A DNA stretch of 34,041 nucleotides, from NCBI GenBank assembly GCA_002084765.1, contig NBMB01000026.1, positions 1 to 34,041 on the forward strand, written 5' to 3'. Every line of letters begins with the position of its first letter. The first letter of the stretch is position 1. Positions 24,784 through 32,617 of this stretch are shown here, one piece after another. Source of the stretch: Candidatus Cloacimonetes bacterium 4572_55. Lineage in GTDB: Bacteria > 4572-55. Both the position numbers and the translations under genes were made by a program. The notes below the pieces were generated by a model that had not been told where the DNA came from, did no database searches, and worked only from the letters and a program-made list of their open reading frames with translations.

Positions 24784-25884
24784 ATGTCTCATGTCAGCCA
24801 AGATTATCACTTAGTTCATGTCGGTTGCTCCCAATGCGGCGCGAGTTTGCAGCTGGAAGAAGGAAGCCGGGTGGGTCATTGTCCCTATTGTGGGAACTTT
24901 TCTCTCTTTGTGGGGCGGGAAGGCGCGTTGCAATATTATGTGCGGCATAAAATCGGCTCGAAAGACGCTCAAAAAATCGTCCGAGATCGGTTAAAAGCCG
25001 TGACGAAAAATGAAAAATTGGGCGCGACCATGCAGAGTATGCAGCTCTATTACGTCCCGTATTGGCGTCTGCATGGCACGATATTAGGATGGGTCTTCGG
25101 CAGGGAGCCAGTGAAGCGGAGCGAGACGATCAGAAAAATGTCCTCATACGATGGATCAGGGTATTCATATCTGAAGACCGTGCAAAAAATCGCGGGGGAT
25201 CAAGGCGTCGAAAAGTTGGTGCGCCGTTCTGGAGTGATCAATATATCGGCGTGCGATATTAGCGAGATGGGGATCGAATCTTTAGACAGCCGGCATCAAG
25301 CATTTTCCAGCTATATGGGCATTCATCAAAAATATTTGGGAGATATGAGCCTGCTGGATTTATCCTCGCAAAAAGAAGGTATCTTCTTAGATATCACCGT
25401 GCCGCTGGAAAAAGCGAAAGAGGACGCGGAAGAATTTCATAAGAAATTGATCCAAGGCGTAACCTTCCGGATTAAAGTCACTTATCAGACCTTTCGCATG
25501 GTTACAAAGCAGGTCTCCCTGGTCTATTATCCGATCTGGTTTTGCCGCTATTCCGTATATGGGCGTCAGTTTACCGCTACAGTCGATGCGTGCAATCGGC
25601 GGGTGATCGCGGGCGTATCGCCTCCGGAAACCCGAGTGGTTAGCATAAAAGCGATATTTTTTTTGATCATTGCCGCCAATTTTATCGTGACGCCTTTTAT
25701 TCGGATTTTTATTTTTCCTTTTTTCAAAAAGAACCCGCAGAATGTGGTATGTCTCACCGTGCTCATCGTCGCATTGGTTTTGATAGGGGTCTGCAAGATG
25801 GCCTGGCTCCACTTCATCCTCACAACGGATACAAATCTTGCCGAACGAAAAGAAATTGCAAATAGTTCCATTTCGATGTCCTGA
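24784..25884 (+). CDS. Zinc-ribbon membrane protein of unknown function
   Basis: GGAG at 24774-24777 precedes the ATG. The N-terminus is a zinc ribbon with C15-x2-C18 and C33-x2-C36 (VGCSQCGASLQ, GHCPYCGNF). A central domain of about 230 residues contains the motif LYYVPYWRLHG and, later, SLVYYPIWFCRY. Near residues 285-350 two hydrophobic segments (IFFLIIAANFIVTPFIRIFI and VVCLTVLIVALVLIGV) suggest membrane anchoring. No enzyme motif is visible. The next gene encodes a smaller protein with the same zinc-ribbon spacing and a similar Y-x-P-aromatic-W motif, overlapping by 47 bases, so the two look like paralogous partners. No function can be given. Confidence 0.8.
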   Translation: MSHVSQDYHLVHVGCSQCGASLQLEEGSRVGHCPYCGNFSLFVGREGALQYYVRHKIGSKDAQKIVRDRLKAVTKNEKLGATMQSMQLYYVPYWRLHGTILGWVFGREPVKRSETIRKMSSYDGSGYSYLKTVQKIAGDQGVEKLVRRSGVINISACDISEMGIESLDSRHQAFSSYMGIHQKYLGDMSLLDLSSQKEGIFLDITVPLEKAKEDAEEFHKKLIQGVTFRIKVTYQTFRMVTKQVSLVYYPIWFCRYSVYGRQFTATVDACNRRVIAGVSPPETRVVSIKAIFFLIIAANFIVTPFIRIFIFPFFKKNPQNVVCLTVLIVALVLIGVCKMAWLHFILTTDTNLAERKEIANSSISMS

Positions 25885-26647
25885 GTGCGGGCATCCGCTG
25901 AAGGCAATGGATCAAGATATTATCTATTACTGCAAATTTTGCGAGGCTGGTCTCCACTTTTGCCAAACGTCCAAAGAACGGATACGTCGGATTCCCATTG
26001 TTTTTGCCAAGACGCGCGCCAAGCCCCCCGCCTCCGAAGTCGGCTCATATAATCCCGACTTTTATAATCTCACCCACTACCTTCCATTCTGGACATTTAT
26101 TACCGAAGGGTCTCTGTATGAACGAAGGACGCATCTCGCGTATCGTTCTGGTGACAACTATGGTCCAGGACGCGGCAGGACGAATTTGTACAAGGGTCAG
26201 AAAAAGGAATCGGATATCACATATCAGCCAGCCGCGGAGGAGGGTCATATCGACAAGAAGGCGATCAAAAAATTTCGGTCGCTCTTCTATATACCCGCGT
26301 TCAACACCCCGGATATGGTAAAAATGGGCGCGGTGATCACCGCGGGAAATCCTCCTATCAAAGCTGTTTCTGAAAAATATTTGTTTGGAGGCGTGATCAG
26401 CGAGGAGGAAGCGCGCCAAGTCGCAGATCTGGTCTATATTTTTTTCGAGGCGGCAAAATCCGACTTCCTCAAAGAAATTGATTTTTCTTTGCGACTGACG
26501 CGACCGCGGATTGTGGCGATGCCGTTTCATCCGGTGGGAAAAAAAATCTATGATCTGGTGTTGGGACAGAGTTGGCCCAGAGAGATATTCGAGGATTGGG
26601 GAGAAATCGTCACCTTTACGGAAAATATCAAAAGTAGTGCCTCTTGA
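25838..26647 (+). CDS. Zinc-ribbon soluble protein, paralogous partner of the preceding gene
   Basis: The frame has no early ATG. It probably starts with TTG at 25838, inside the preceding gene, or TTG at 25856. Cysteines C14, C17, C32 and C35 (FRCPECGHPLK, YYCKFCEAG) repeat exactly the C-x2-C-x14-C-x2-C spacing of the upstream protein. LTHYLPFWTF echoes its YYVPYWRL. The remaining 200 residues (FYIPAFNTPDMVKMGAVITA, AEEGHIDKKAIKKFRSLFY) show no known motif and no membrane segment. The 47-base overlap with the upstream gene and the 4-base overlap (TTGA) with the hpnC frame imply translational coupling of all three. A membrane/soluble two-protein complex is an inference only. Confidence 0.75.
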   Translation: MPNEKKLQIVPFRCPECGHPLKAMDQDIIYYCKFCEAGLHFCQTSKERIRRIPIVFAKTRAKPPASEVGSYNPDFYNLTHYLPFWTFITEGSLYERRTHLAYRSGDNYGPGRGRTNLYKGQKKESDITYQPAAEEGHIDKKAIKKFRSLFYIPAFNTPDMVKMGAVITAGNPPIKAVSEKYLFGGVISEEEARQVADLVYIFFEAAKSDFLKEIDFSLRLTRPRIVAMPFHPVGKKIYDLVLGQSWPREIFEDWGEIVTFTENIKSSAS

Positions 26648-27528
26648 AAAAAATGAATACAGACATGGCTTTCGCGTATTGCGAGCGACTTGCCACGGCG
26701 CATTATGAAAATTTCCCAATTGGGTATCTGGTCCCAAAAGAAAAAAGACCCCATTTCTATTCGATCTACGCATTTGCCCGCACCGCCGACGATTTTGCCG
26801 ACGAACCGCAGTATGAAGGAGATCGGCAGGAACGGCTTAAGGAATGGAGGCAAAATCTGTCCGACTGCTATCAGGGGCGGGCGGAACACCCGATATTTAT
26901 CGCGCTGCAACAGACTGCAGAGTGCTACGACCTGCCCGAATCTCTCTTTCAAGACCTATTGACCGCCTTTCTCATGGATACCAAAATCCGTCGATATCCC
27001 GCGTATAGCGATCTCCTCTATTATTGTCGCCATTCCGCAAATCCGGTGGGTCGCCTGATCCTACTCCTGTTCGGATATCGAGACGAGGAACGATGCCGAC
27101 TTTCCGACTATATCTGCACAGCACTCCAATTAACCAATTTTTGGCAAGATGTGTCGATCGATCTAAAAAAAAACCGAATCTATATCCCGAAGGAAGATAT
27201 GGAGCGATTTTCCTATTCCGAAGAACGTCTGAAGAGACATGATTATAACGAAAACCTTGCTGAGTTAATGCGTTTTCAAGTGGATCGAACCGAGCGCTTA
27301 TTCGCGCTCGGTCGCGCGTTGCCCGACATGACAGGAAGAGGTCTGAGGTTTGAACTGCGTTGCGTTTGGTTGGGAGGAATGACTATCTTACAGAAGATCG
27401 CTGAGAGAAATTATAATATTTTTTATAGACCTAAAATAAGTGCTATAAACAAGTTATTTATATTATTTAAGGCTTTTCAGGGCTTTTCAGGAATAGGTAG
27501 AGAAAACCAAAAGGTCGCGCCTTTGTAG
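26644..27528 (+). CDS. hpnC: Hydroxysqualene/squalene synthase family protein HpnC
   Basis: This is a trans-isoprenyl diphosphate synthase of the squalene/phytoene family. The N-terminal block HYENFPIGYLVPKEKRPHFY followed by SIYAFARTADDFADE is typical of HpnC, which converts presqualene diphosphate to hydroxysqualene in the HpnCDE route to squalene and hopanoids. Both Asp-rich diphosphate-Mg sites are present: DDFAD and DVSID in TNFWQDVSIDLKKNRIYIP. hpnD and hpnE are not in the window. The start is TTG 26644 (overlapping the previous stop) or ATG 26653. The last 14 or so residues (after FKAFQ) are out of pattern: a 10-bp duplication at 27471-27490 shifts the frame and runs it 52 bases into the convergent kinase gene; with one copy it would stop right after KAFQE. 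Confidence 0.88.
   Translation: MKKMNTDMAFAYCERLATAHYENFPIGYLVPKEKRPHFYSIYAFARTADDFADEPQYEGDRQERLKEWRQNLSDCYQGRAEHPIFIALQQTAECYDLPESLFQDLLTAFLMDTKIRRYPAYSDLLYYCRHSANPVGRLILLLFGYRDEERCRLSDYICTALQLTNFWQDVSIDLKKNRIYIPKEDMERFSYSEERLKRHDYNENLAELMRFQVDRTERLFALGRALPDMTGRGLRFELRCVWLGGMTILQKIAERNYNIFYRPKISAINKLFILFKAFQGFSGIGRENQKVAPL
27471..27490. repeat. 10-bp tandem duplication at the hpnC/kinase 3' junction
   Basis: GGCTTTTCAG occurs twice in a row (27471-27480, 27481-27490). It spans the kinase stop codon and the end of hpnC. Confidence 0.95.
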
Positions 27529-28691
27529 GGTCCGGGACTTTGCACCCCTACCCGACCGTTGTGTAGCTCTACCAACCTTTTGACGATCGCAAGACCCAAT
27601 CCCGCGCTGGTTTCGTTCCCTGTGGGCTGTGCGGATAACCGTTGGAACTCTCGAAACGCAAGCGAAATATCCTCTTTGGACAGCCCCTGCCCTTGATCTC
27701 GCACCATCACAATCATCTCATTATTATCAATCTTGCTCACCACAGCCACAGTCGTCTCTGGATGGCTATATTTGAGCGCGTTGTTCAACAGATTGTCCAA
27801 CACTTCGCCGATCTTGATTTGATCGATTCTCAGTTCAGGCGCGTTCGCAGCCAGATCAAGCTCTATTTGGATCGATTTCTTGGAGGCAAGAAGCTCAAAA
27901 AAATGCACCCGAGCTTGGATCAACTCGTTCATATCGGTCGGTTGAATGTTCAGAACCAAGTTTCCCGATTCGATAGCGGAAATGTCCAGCAATCCATTAA
28001 TAATATTCACCATTTTTATACAATGACGAATGACTTCATCAAAATAATCTTCCCGTTCATCATCATCTATCTTGGTTTCCCGCAAAATTTCGGTAAAACC
28101 CTGAATCACAGTAATCGGGTGACGGAGATCGTGGGCGCAAATACGCAAAATTTCATTTTTTTTCTCATTCAGCCTTGCCAATTGATTGTTTTTCTCTTTT
28201 AATTTAAATGTCCTCTCTTCGACCCGCTTTTCCAACTCTTTATTCTTTAACTCCAGCTTTCCGATCATATGCTTATTGGATTCCCGCAACCGATAGCTGA
28301 ATGCTCTGATAAATTCCAGAAATACATTGGGGTGATTATGAATAATCTTGTAAAATAATTCACGGTTAAAAACCATGAGAGCGGCCTGGGTTAAAGCGGT
28401 GGCCCGGGCGGACCTTGGCTTCTCCTCTAAGAGAGCCATCTCTCCGAAAAATTCTCCGGCATAACGGGTGCCGACCACATGATACGAGTTATCAGACGCG
28501 CGTTTTGATATCGAAATCGTTCCTTCCAGGATGACAAAAAAATCTTCGCCAATCCCGCCTTCCTCAATGATCACATCGCCCTTATCGAATATTTTGACAT
28601 CAGCGTTTTTGAGGAGATCCTCCATCTCTTCTTCTCGTAGCTCGTCGATGAGTTGCGCATTAAACCGCAAGCGTTCTTTTTTTGCTTTCAT
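27477..28691 (-). CDS. Histidine kinase with N-terminal cyclic-nucleotide-binding domain
   Basis: The soluble 404-residue protein has, in order, a CRP-type cNMP-binding domain (residues about 10-125, with the phosphate-binding cassette FGEMALLEEKPRSARATA), a coiled coil (about 140-180), a HisKA dimerisation domain with phospho-acceptor H187 in ICAHDLRHPITVIQGF, and an HATPase domain with the N box NLLNNALKYS, G1 VRDQGQGLS and G2 GLGLAIV. No membrane segments are present, so it senses a cytoplasmic signal, possibly cAMP, c-di-GMP or a related ligand; FGE plus PRSARA fit cNMP binding. ATG 28691 is chosen over TTG 28697, with AAAGGA upstream. No response regulator is adjacent. It follows the HAD gene by 29 bases on the same strand and converges on hpnC. 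Confidence 0.92.
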   Translation of the reverse strand: MKAKKERLRFNAQLIDELREEEMEDLLKNADVKIFDKGDVIIEEGGIGEDFFVILEGTISISKRASDNSYHVVGTRYAGEFFGEMALLEEKPRSARATALTQAALMVFNRELFYKIIHNHPNVFLEFIRAFSYRLRESNKHMIGKLELKNKELEKRVEERTFKLKEKNNQLARLNEKKNEILRICAHDLRHPITVIQGFTEILRETKIDDDEREDYFDEVIRHCIKMVNIINGLLDISAIESGNLVLNIQPTDMNELIQARVHFFELLASKKSIQIELDLAANAPELRIDQIKIGEVLDNLLNNALKYSHPETTVAVVSKIDNNEMIVMVRDQGQGLSKEDISLAFREFQRLSAQPTGNETSAGLGLAIVKRLVELHNGRVGVQSPGPYKGATFWFSLPIPEKP

Positions 28692-28720
28692 AATCAAATT
28701 TTTCCTTTATTCAGATTAAA

Positions 28721-29509
28721 TCATCTGAATCGCAACAGTTTTTTCTCAAGATCATATAAATTTTTTATCTCATAGTTTGCGATCATGCTGTTCCGGTGCC
28801 GTTGTTCACGTCGATTGAGCCACGCTGTGCGGATACCGAGCTGTTTTGCGCCCAGGATATCGTGTTCAATACTATCGCCAACCATCAGCGTAGCATCGGG
28901 AGTGACAACCAACTGAGAGAGTGCCATCTCAAAAGGCAAACTTCCCGGCTTACCTACTCCGATCTGTCCCGAGATAATAATCGAATCGAAAAAATTGGAC
29001 AAATTTGTTTGTATAATTTTCTCGACCTGCACATCCGGAGCACCGTTTGTGATTATTCCCAACCGAAATTTTCCCCCCAATTTCTTCAAAATCGGTATAG
29101 CGTCGTCATAGAGAAGATGTTTTTTCCTGCGTTTTTGATAGAAAGCCATGGTCAGGTCTTCTATGAGATCAGAATCAAAAATTCGGTGTTCCGCCAGTGC
29201 CCCAGCCCATGTTTCCCGTTGATAGGTAGGCACCCATTGCCTCAATTTTTTCAAATTGGGTTCGTCCCCTAAAAAACGCCCCCAAAGTCCTTCGACAAAA
29301 CCAATTCCTATGGCATTGCAATAATTTATTACTGGCGAATTGTCCCAAAACTTCATTGCGGTCTTATATACGGACTTCTTGAAGCTCTCTATTTGGACTC
29401 CGTGTTTTTGATGCGCCAACTCGCAGACAGAGATAAAAGCCGCTGTGTCCGAATCCTGTTCGACCACCAACGTTTCATCCAAATCAAAAAGAATTGCTTT
29501 AATTGACAT
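28721..29509 (-). CDS. HAD-superfamily hydrolase (subfamily IA)
   Basis: The four HAD motifs are present: nucleophile Asp in FDLDETLV, Thr/Ser in IITNGAP, Lys in GVGKPGSLPFEMAL and the acidic pair in MVGDSIEHDI. A long helical cap (about residues 20-110) between motifs I and II puts it in subfamily IA with phosphoglycolate-phosphatase-like, YjjG-like nucleotidase and haloacid dehalogenase-like enzymes. The D-x-D-E-T nucleophile motif fits a phosphatase. The substrate is unknown. It precedes the kinase gene by 29 bases, suggesting a two-gene operon; an interrupted repeat (29544-29561) and a palindrome (29584-29611) lie upstream. Confidence 0.88.
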   Translation of the reverse strand: MSIKAILFDLDETLVVEQDSDTAAFISVCELAHQKHGVQIESFKKSVYKTAMKFWDNSPVINYCNAIGIGFVEGLWGRFLGDEPNLKKLRQWVPTYQRETWAGALAEHRIFDSDLIEDLTMAFYQKRRKKHLLYDDAIPILKKLGGKFRLGIITNGAPDVQVEKIIQTNLSNFFDSIIISGQIGVGKPGSLPFEMALSQLVVTPDATLMVGDSIEHDILGAKQLGIRTAWLNRREQRHRNSMIANYEIKNLYDLEKKLLRFR

Positions 29510-29583
29510 GTAGAGAACCTTTTTTTTAAGAAAAAATAAAATTATTGTATTTGTTTACAATGACTCGGATATATGCAACCTAT

Positions 29584-29611
29584 AAGGGTTTTGTTTGCAA
29601 ACAAAACCCTT
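29584..29611. terminator. Perfect 28-bp palindrome between the CoA-transferase and HAD genes
   Basis: Positions 29584-29597 are the exact reverse complement of 29598-29611, with no loop. It lies 26 bases beyond the CoA-transferase stop on the minus strand, where a terminator is expected. No long T run follows on that strand, so an operator for the downstream HAD gene is an alternative. Confidence 0.5.
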
Positions 29612-29637
29612 TCTATTTATAATAAAATGTCGCTACG

Positions 29638-30933
29638 CTAAATATAGTGATGTTCTTTAGCAAAAGCGATCAATTCCTCTCGAAATTTTGGATGCGCGAT
29701 TTTAGCCAGGGCATAAACCCGATCGCGTATACTTTTGCCATACAATGAAGCCACGCCCCATTCGGTGACCACGTAGTGAACGTCCCCGCGCGATGTAACC
29801 ACGCCCGCGCCCGGCTTGAGCATTGGCACGATCCGACTCAGCGAGTCGTTCCTTGCCGTCGAAGGAAGGGCGATAATCGGTTTCCCGCCTTTGGAACGCG
29901 CCGCGCCGCGAATAAAATCGATCTGTCCGCCGATTCCGCTATAATGTTTTGTCCCAATCGAATCCGCGCAGACCTGACCCGTCAAGTCCACCTCGATAGC
30001 CGAGTTAATCGCGACCATCTTATCGTTTTTGCTGACGATAAAGGGATCGTTCGTATAGTGGGTCGGGTGCATCTCGATAATGGGATTATCGTCCATAAAG
30101 TCGTACACTTTCTGCGTTCCCAACACAAATCCAGCAATAATTTTTCCCGGATGCAGGGTCTTGCGTTCGTTATTGACAATACCCTTCTCCACCAGTCCAA
30201 TAATGCCGTCCGAAAACATCTCGGAGTGAATGCCCAAATCCTTCTTATCTTCCAAATAGAACAACACGCCATCCGGAATGCCGCCGATTCCCAACTGGAG
30301 TGTAGAGCCGTCCTCGATCAACTCCGCCACATTTTGTCCGATCTTCTTTTGCAGATTTGACGGCTGACCCTGGGAAAGCTGAGAGAGCGGCGTGGAGATC
30401 GGAAGGCAGTAATTTATCTTGTTGATATGGATAAAGCTATCTCCATGGCAACGGGGCATCTGATCATTGATTTCTGCAATGATTATCTTAGCCGATTTCG
30501 CCGCGGGCATGGTGCAACCCACCTCAATTCCGAAGCTGCAAAAGCCGTGTTCGTCCGGTGGAGAAACACTGATCAGAGCCACATCAATCGGCAGATCGCC
30601 GCTCAGAAAAAGTCGCGGAATCTCGGCGAGGAAGATAGGCACATAATCGGCTCTTCCATCCTGCACAGCTTTGCGGAGATTACCCCCAATAAAAAAATTT
30701 CTGACCCGAAAACTTTTCTCATGTTTCGGATCCGCATAAGGAGCTTCGCCGATGGTTAAAATATGCGTGATCTCTACGTCCTCCAACTCATCGCTTCGTT
30801 GTACCAATGCTTTGACTAAGGAATGAGGCATTGCACATCCCCCTCCCACATAGACCCGGTCTCCAGACCTAATTACGCCGACAGCATCCTCGGCGGAGAC
30901 AATTCTTTCTTGGTAGCGTTGAAGCCACTTCAT
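29638..30933 (-). CDS. Acetyl-CoA hydrolase/transferase family (4-hydroxybutyrate CoA-transferase-like)
   Basis: The 431-residue protein is a class I CoA-transferase of the Cat1/AbfT type. It moves CoA between acyl-CoA and a free acid such as acetate, butyrate or 4-hydroxybutyrate through a glutamyl-CoA intermediate. The N-terminal domain has GDRVYVGGGCAMPHSLVKAL and LISVSPPDEHGFCSFGIEVG. The C-terminal domain has LQLGIGGIPDGVLFYL, the likely catalytic Glu in LGIHSEMFSDGIIGL, and IGGQIDFIRGAARSKGGKPI. Length and motifs best fit 4-hydroxybutyrate CoA-transferases, but exact substrates are uncertain. AAGGAGA precedes the start, 15 bases after the ald stop, so the two genes form an operon. Confidence 0.9.
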   Translation of the reverse strand: MKWLQRYQERIVSAEDAVGVIRSGDRVYVGGGCAMPHSLVKALVQRSDELEDVEITHILTIGEAPYADPKHEKSFRVRNFFIGGNLRKAVQDGRADYVPIFLAEIPRLFLSGDLPIDVALISVSPPDEHGFCSFGIEVGCTMPAAKSAKIIIAEINDQMPRCHGDSFIHINKINYCLPISTPLSQLSQGQPSNLQKKIGQNVAELIEDGSTLQLGIGGIPDGVLFYLEDKKDLGIHSEMFSDGIIGLVEKGIVNNERKTLHPGKIIAGFVLGTQKVYDFMDDNPIIEMHPTHYTNDPFIVSKNDKMVAINSAIEVDLTGQVCADSIGTKHYSGIGGQIDFIRGAARSKGGKPIIALPSTARNDSLSRIVPMLKPGAGVVTSRGDVHYVVTEWGVASLYGKSIRDRVYALAKIAHPKFREELIAFAKEHHYI

Positions 30934-30948
30934 TTGACAATCTCCTTT

Positions 30949-32070
30949 TTATCTCATCGCGTCATGAATCGAGGTGTAATCCACATCAAAAATTTTCGAT
31001 GTGACCTCATTGACGCTATAACCGTTATGGGTGAAAATACTTTTACCAAAATTGATCCGAGAGCGAACCGCGCCCTGTATTCCCTTATTGGCAATATCGC
31101 TGACAAACGGCAAAAGCGCGTTATTTAACGAATGCGTGGCAGTTCTACCCACAGATGCCGGGATGTTTGGCACGCAATAATGGATCACGTCGTGGCGGAC
31201 AAAAACAGGATCTCTCAGCGTTGTGGGTCGGCTGGTTGCCGTGCAGCCGCCCTGATCAATCGATATATCGATCAAAACCGATCTCGACTTCATCTTTTTG
31301 ATCATATCCTCTGAGATCACATGCGGAGCCCGCTCGCCCCCAGGAAGCAGAACCGAGCTGATCACAACGTCGGCAAATTTCAGACTTTTTTTAATCGCTA
31401 TCTCATTAGAAAACGACGTGGTCGCTCGGGCAGAGGCTAAGGTCTCCAAACGCCGCAGCTTGCCCACATCATTGTCTAAAACAATGACTTGCGCTCCGAT
31501 TCCAAGAGCGGTAAGAGCTGAATTCAATCCCACAATCCCCGCGCCGATCACCACAATCACCGCGGGAGGCACGCCCGGAACACCGCTAAGCAGGATCCCG
31601 CGTCCGCCTCGGTTGCTCTGCAAATATTGGGCGGCAATCTGGATGCTCATGCGCCCAGCGATCTGACCCATGGACTCCAGAACAGGATAATAGCCTTTCT
31701 CATGCTGCAGAAGCTCGATACCGATAGCGGTCACCTTCTTTTCCAGCAAAACATCGAACACTTTTTTCGGGGCGATCGATAAGTGCATCGCCGAGCAAAT
31801 GATCTGCCCCTCTCGCAAAAACTCTAACTCGGAAACTGTTAGCGGAGACATGCGCAAAACAATATCCGACCGACCATACATCTCTTCCGTAGAATAGGCA
31901 ATCCTTGCCCCAACTTGCAGATAATCTTCGCTCAGAAACCCGCTTAGCTTGCCAGCACCCTTTTCCACATAGACTGTATGACCGCTGTTTACCAGCACAG
32001 CGACGCCGGTAGGCGTTAAAGAGACGCGGGATTCATAACGACGATTGTCTTTGACTAAACCTATGATCAT
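30949..32070 (-). CDS. ald: Alanine dehydrogenase-like protein
   Basis: Alanine dehydrogenase interconverts L-alanine and pyruvate plus ammonia with NAD. The 373-residue product has the AlaDH/PNT N-terminal domain (IGLVKDNRRYESRVSLTPTG, substrate-binding Arg in ESRV; CSAMHLS with the catalytic His) and the Rossmann NAD domain (VIVVIGAGIVGLNSALTALG, VIVLDND), then SVLIDISIDQGGC and the HYCVPNIPASVGRTAT loop. The segment usually written VKVKEP, with the substrate-contacting Lys, reads VLRMSPL here, so it belongs to a divergent branch and substrate use should be treated with care. The start is set by GAGGAGG at 32077-32083, six bases before ATG 32070; an upstream in-frame start at 32103 is rejected. 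Confidence 0.85.
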   Translation of the reverse strand: MIIGLVKDNRRYESRVSLTPTGVAVLVNSGHTVYVEKGAGKLSGFLSEDYLQVGARIAYSTEEMYGRSDIVLRMSPLTVSELEFLREGQIICSAMHLSIAPKKVFDVLLEKKVTAIGIELLQHEKGYYPVLESMGQIAGRMSIQIAAQYLQSNRGGRGILLSGVPGVPPAVIVVIGAGIVGLNSALTALGIGAQVIVLDNDVGKLRRLETLASARATTSFSNEIAIKKSLKFADVVISSVLLPGGERAPHVISEDMIKKMKSRSVLIDISIDQGGCTATSRPTTLRDPVFVRHDVIHYCVPNIPASVGRTATHSLNNALLPFVSDIANKGIQGAVRSRINFGKSIFTHNGYSVNEVTSKIFDVDYTSIHDAMR

Positions 32071-32076
32071 AAATAT

Positions 32077-32083
32077 CCTCCTC
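32077..32083 (-). promoter_or_regulatory. Ribosome binding site deciding the ald start
   Basis: On the minus strand GAGGAGG lies six bases before the ATG at 32070. The longer frame starting at 32103 would include this site in coding sequence. Confidence 0.85.
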
Positions 32084-32122
32084 GGAATCGAACAAATTTT
32101 CAAAAACAGTCGTTTTTTCTAC

Positions 32123-32150
32123 GATATACACACGATAATTCGTTGATCAA
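32123..32150 (-). promoter_or_regulatory. Candidate promoter of the ald operon
   Basis: On the minus strand TTGATC (32150-32145) and TATATC (32128-32123) are 16 bases apart, about 55 bases before the ald start. Confidence 0.4.
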
Positions 32151-32278
32151 GCGATCCGATTGGGGTCAGAATCGGATATAAGAAATTCCAATTTTTTACA
32201 TCAAGCAATATAAGTCGCCAAACGCGAGTTGGCAAGAAATAGATATTTGTTTTGTGAAATTTAAAAAAAAGTTGGCGC

Positions 32279-32312
32279 AAAAAAAGGCGAATGATCGGTT
32301 ACAATCATTCGC
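32279..32312 (-). terminator. Intrinsic terminator of a lost minus-strand gene
   Basis: The arms 32287-32295 and 32304-32312 are a perfect 9-bp inverted repeat with an 8-base loop. On the minus strand the stem is followed by C and then seven T (32285-32279). No intact gene on that strand ends here; a truncated open frame stops at 32345. Confidence 0.8.
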
Positions 32313-32344
32313 TTACGCCGTGTCATCCGTCAGCTATTCAAAAA

Positions 32345-32458
32345 TTATCGCCCTCCGAGTAGCTCTCTTGCCAGATCGTCCGCGTCGAAAATCTTCTGCA
32401 ACACTTCGATCATGATAGCCGGATGCACGATGTGGGTGTTGCTATGGCTACAATCTGC
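32345..32458 (-). pseudogene. 3' stub of a deleted minus-strand gene
   Basis: A 37-codon open stretch ends in IMIEVLQKIFDADDLARELLGGR and a TAA at 32347-32345, followed 33 bases later by an intrinsic terminator on the same strand. The composition is that of coding sequence, unlike the A/T-rich DNA to its right. The stretch is bounded upstream by a TAA and has no convincing start. It is best read as the surviving C-terminus of a gene whose rest has been lost. The family could not be recognised. Confidence 0.5.
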
Positions 32459-32617
32459 TTATAAACGCACAAAAAAATAACATTTAAAGCCACTAATGCC
32501 TGCCAATATATAAAATTTCCGATAAAAGGTCACGGAATATTTTTTTCTTTACTCGGTATTTTTTAGCGTTCAAAAAATAAAAAATGGTTTTTTTTTAAAA
32601 GATACGATTTAGCCTGC
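32459..32617. other. A/T-rich non-coding stretch
   Basis: There are no credible open frames on either strand and no clear hairpin. It separates the gene stub from repeat copy B. Confidence 0.6.
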
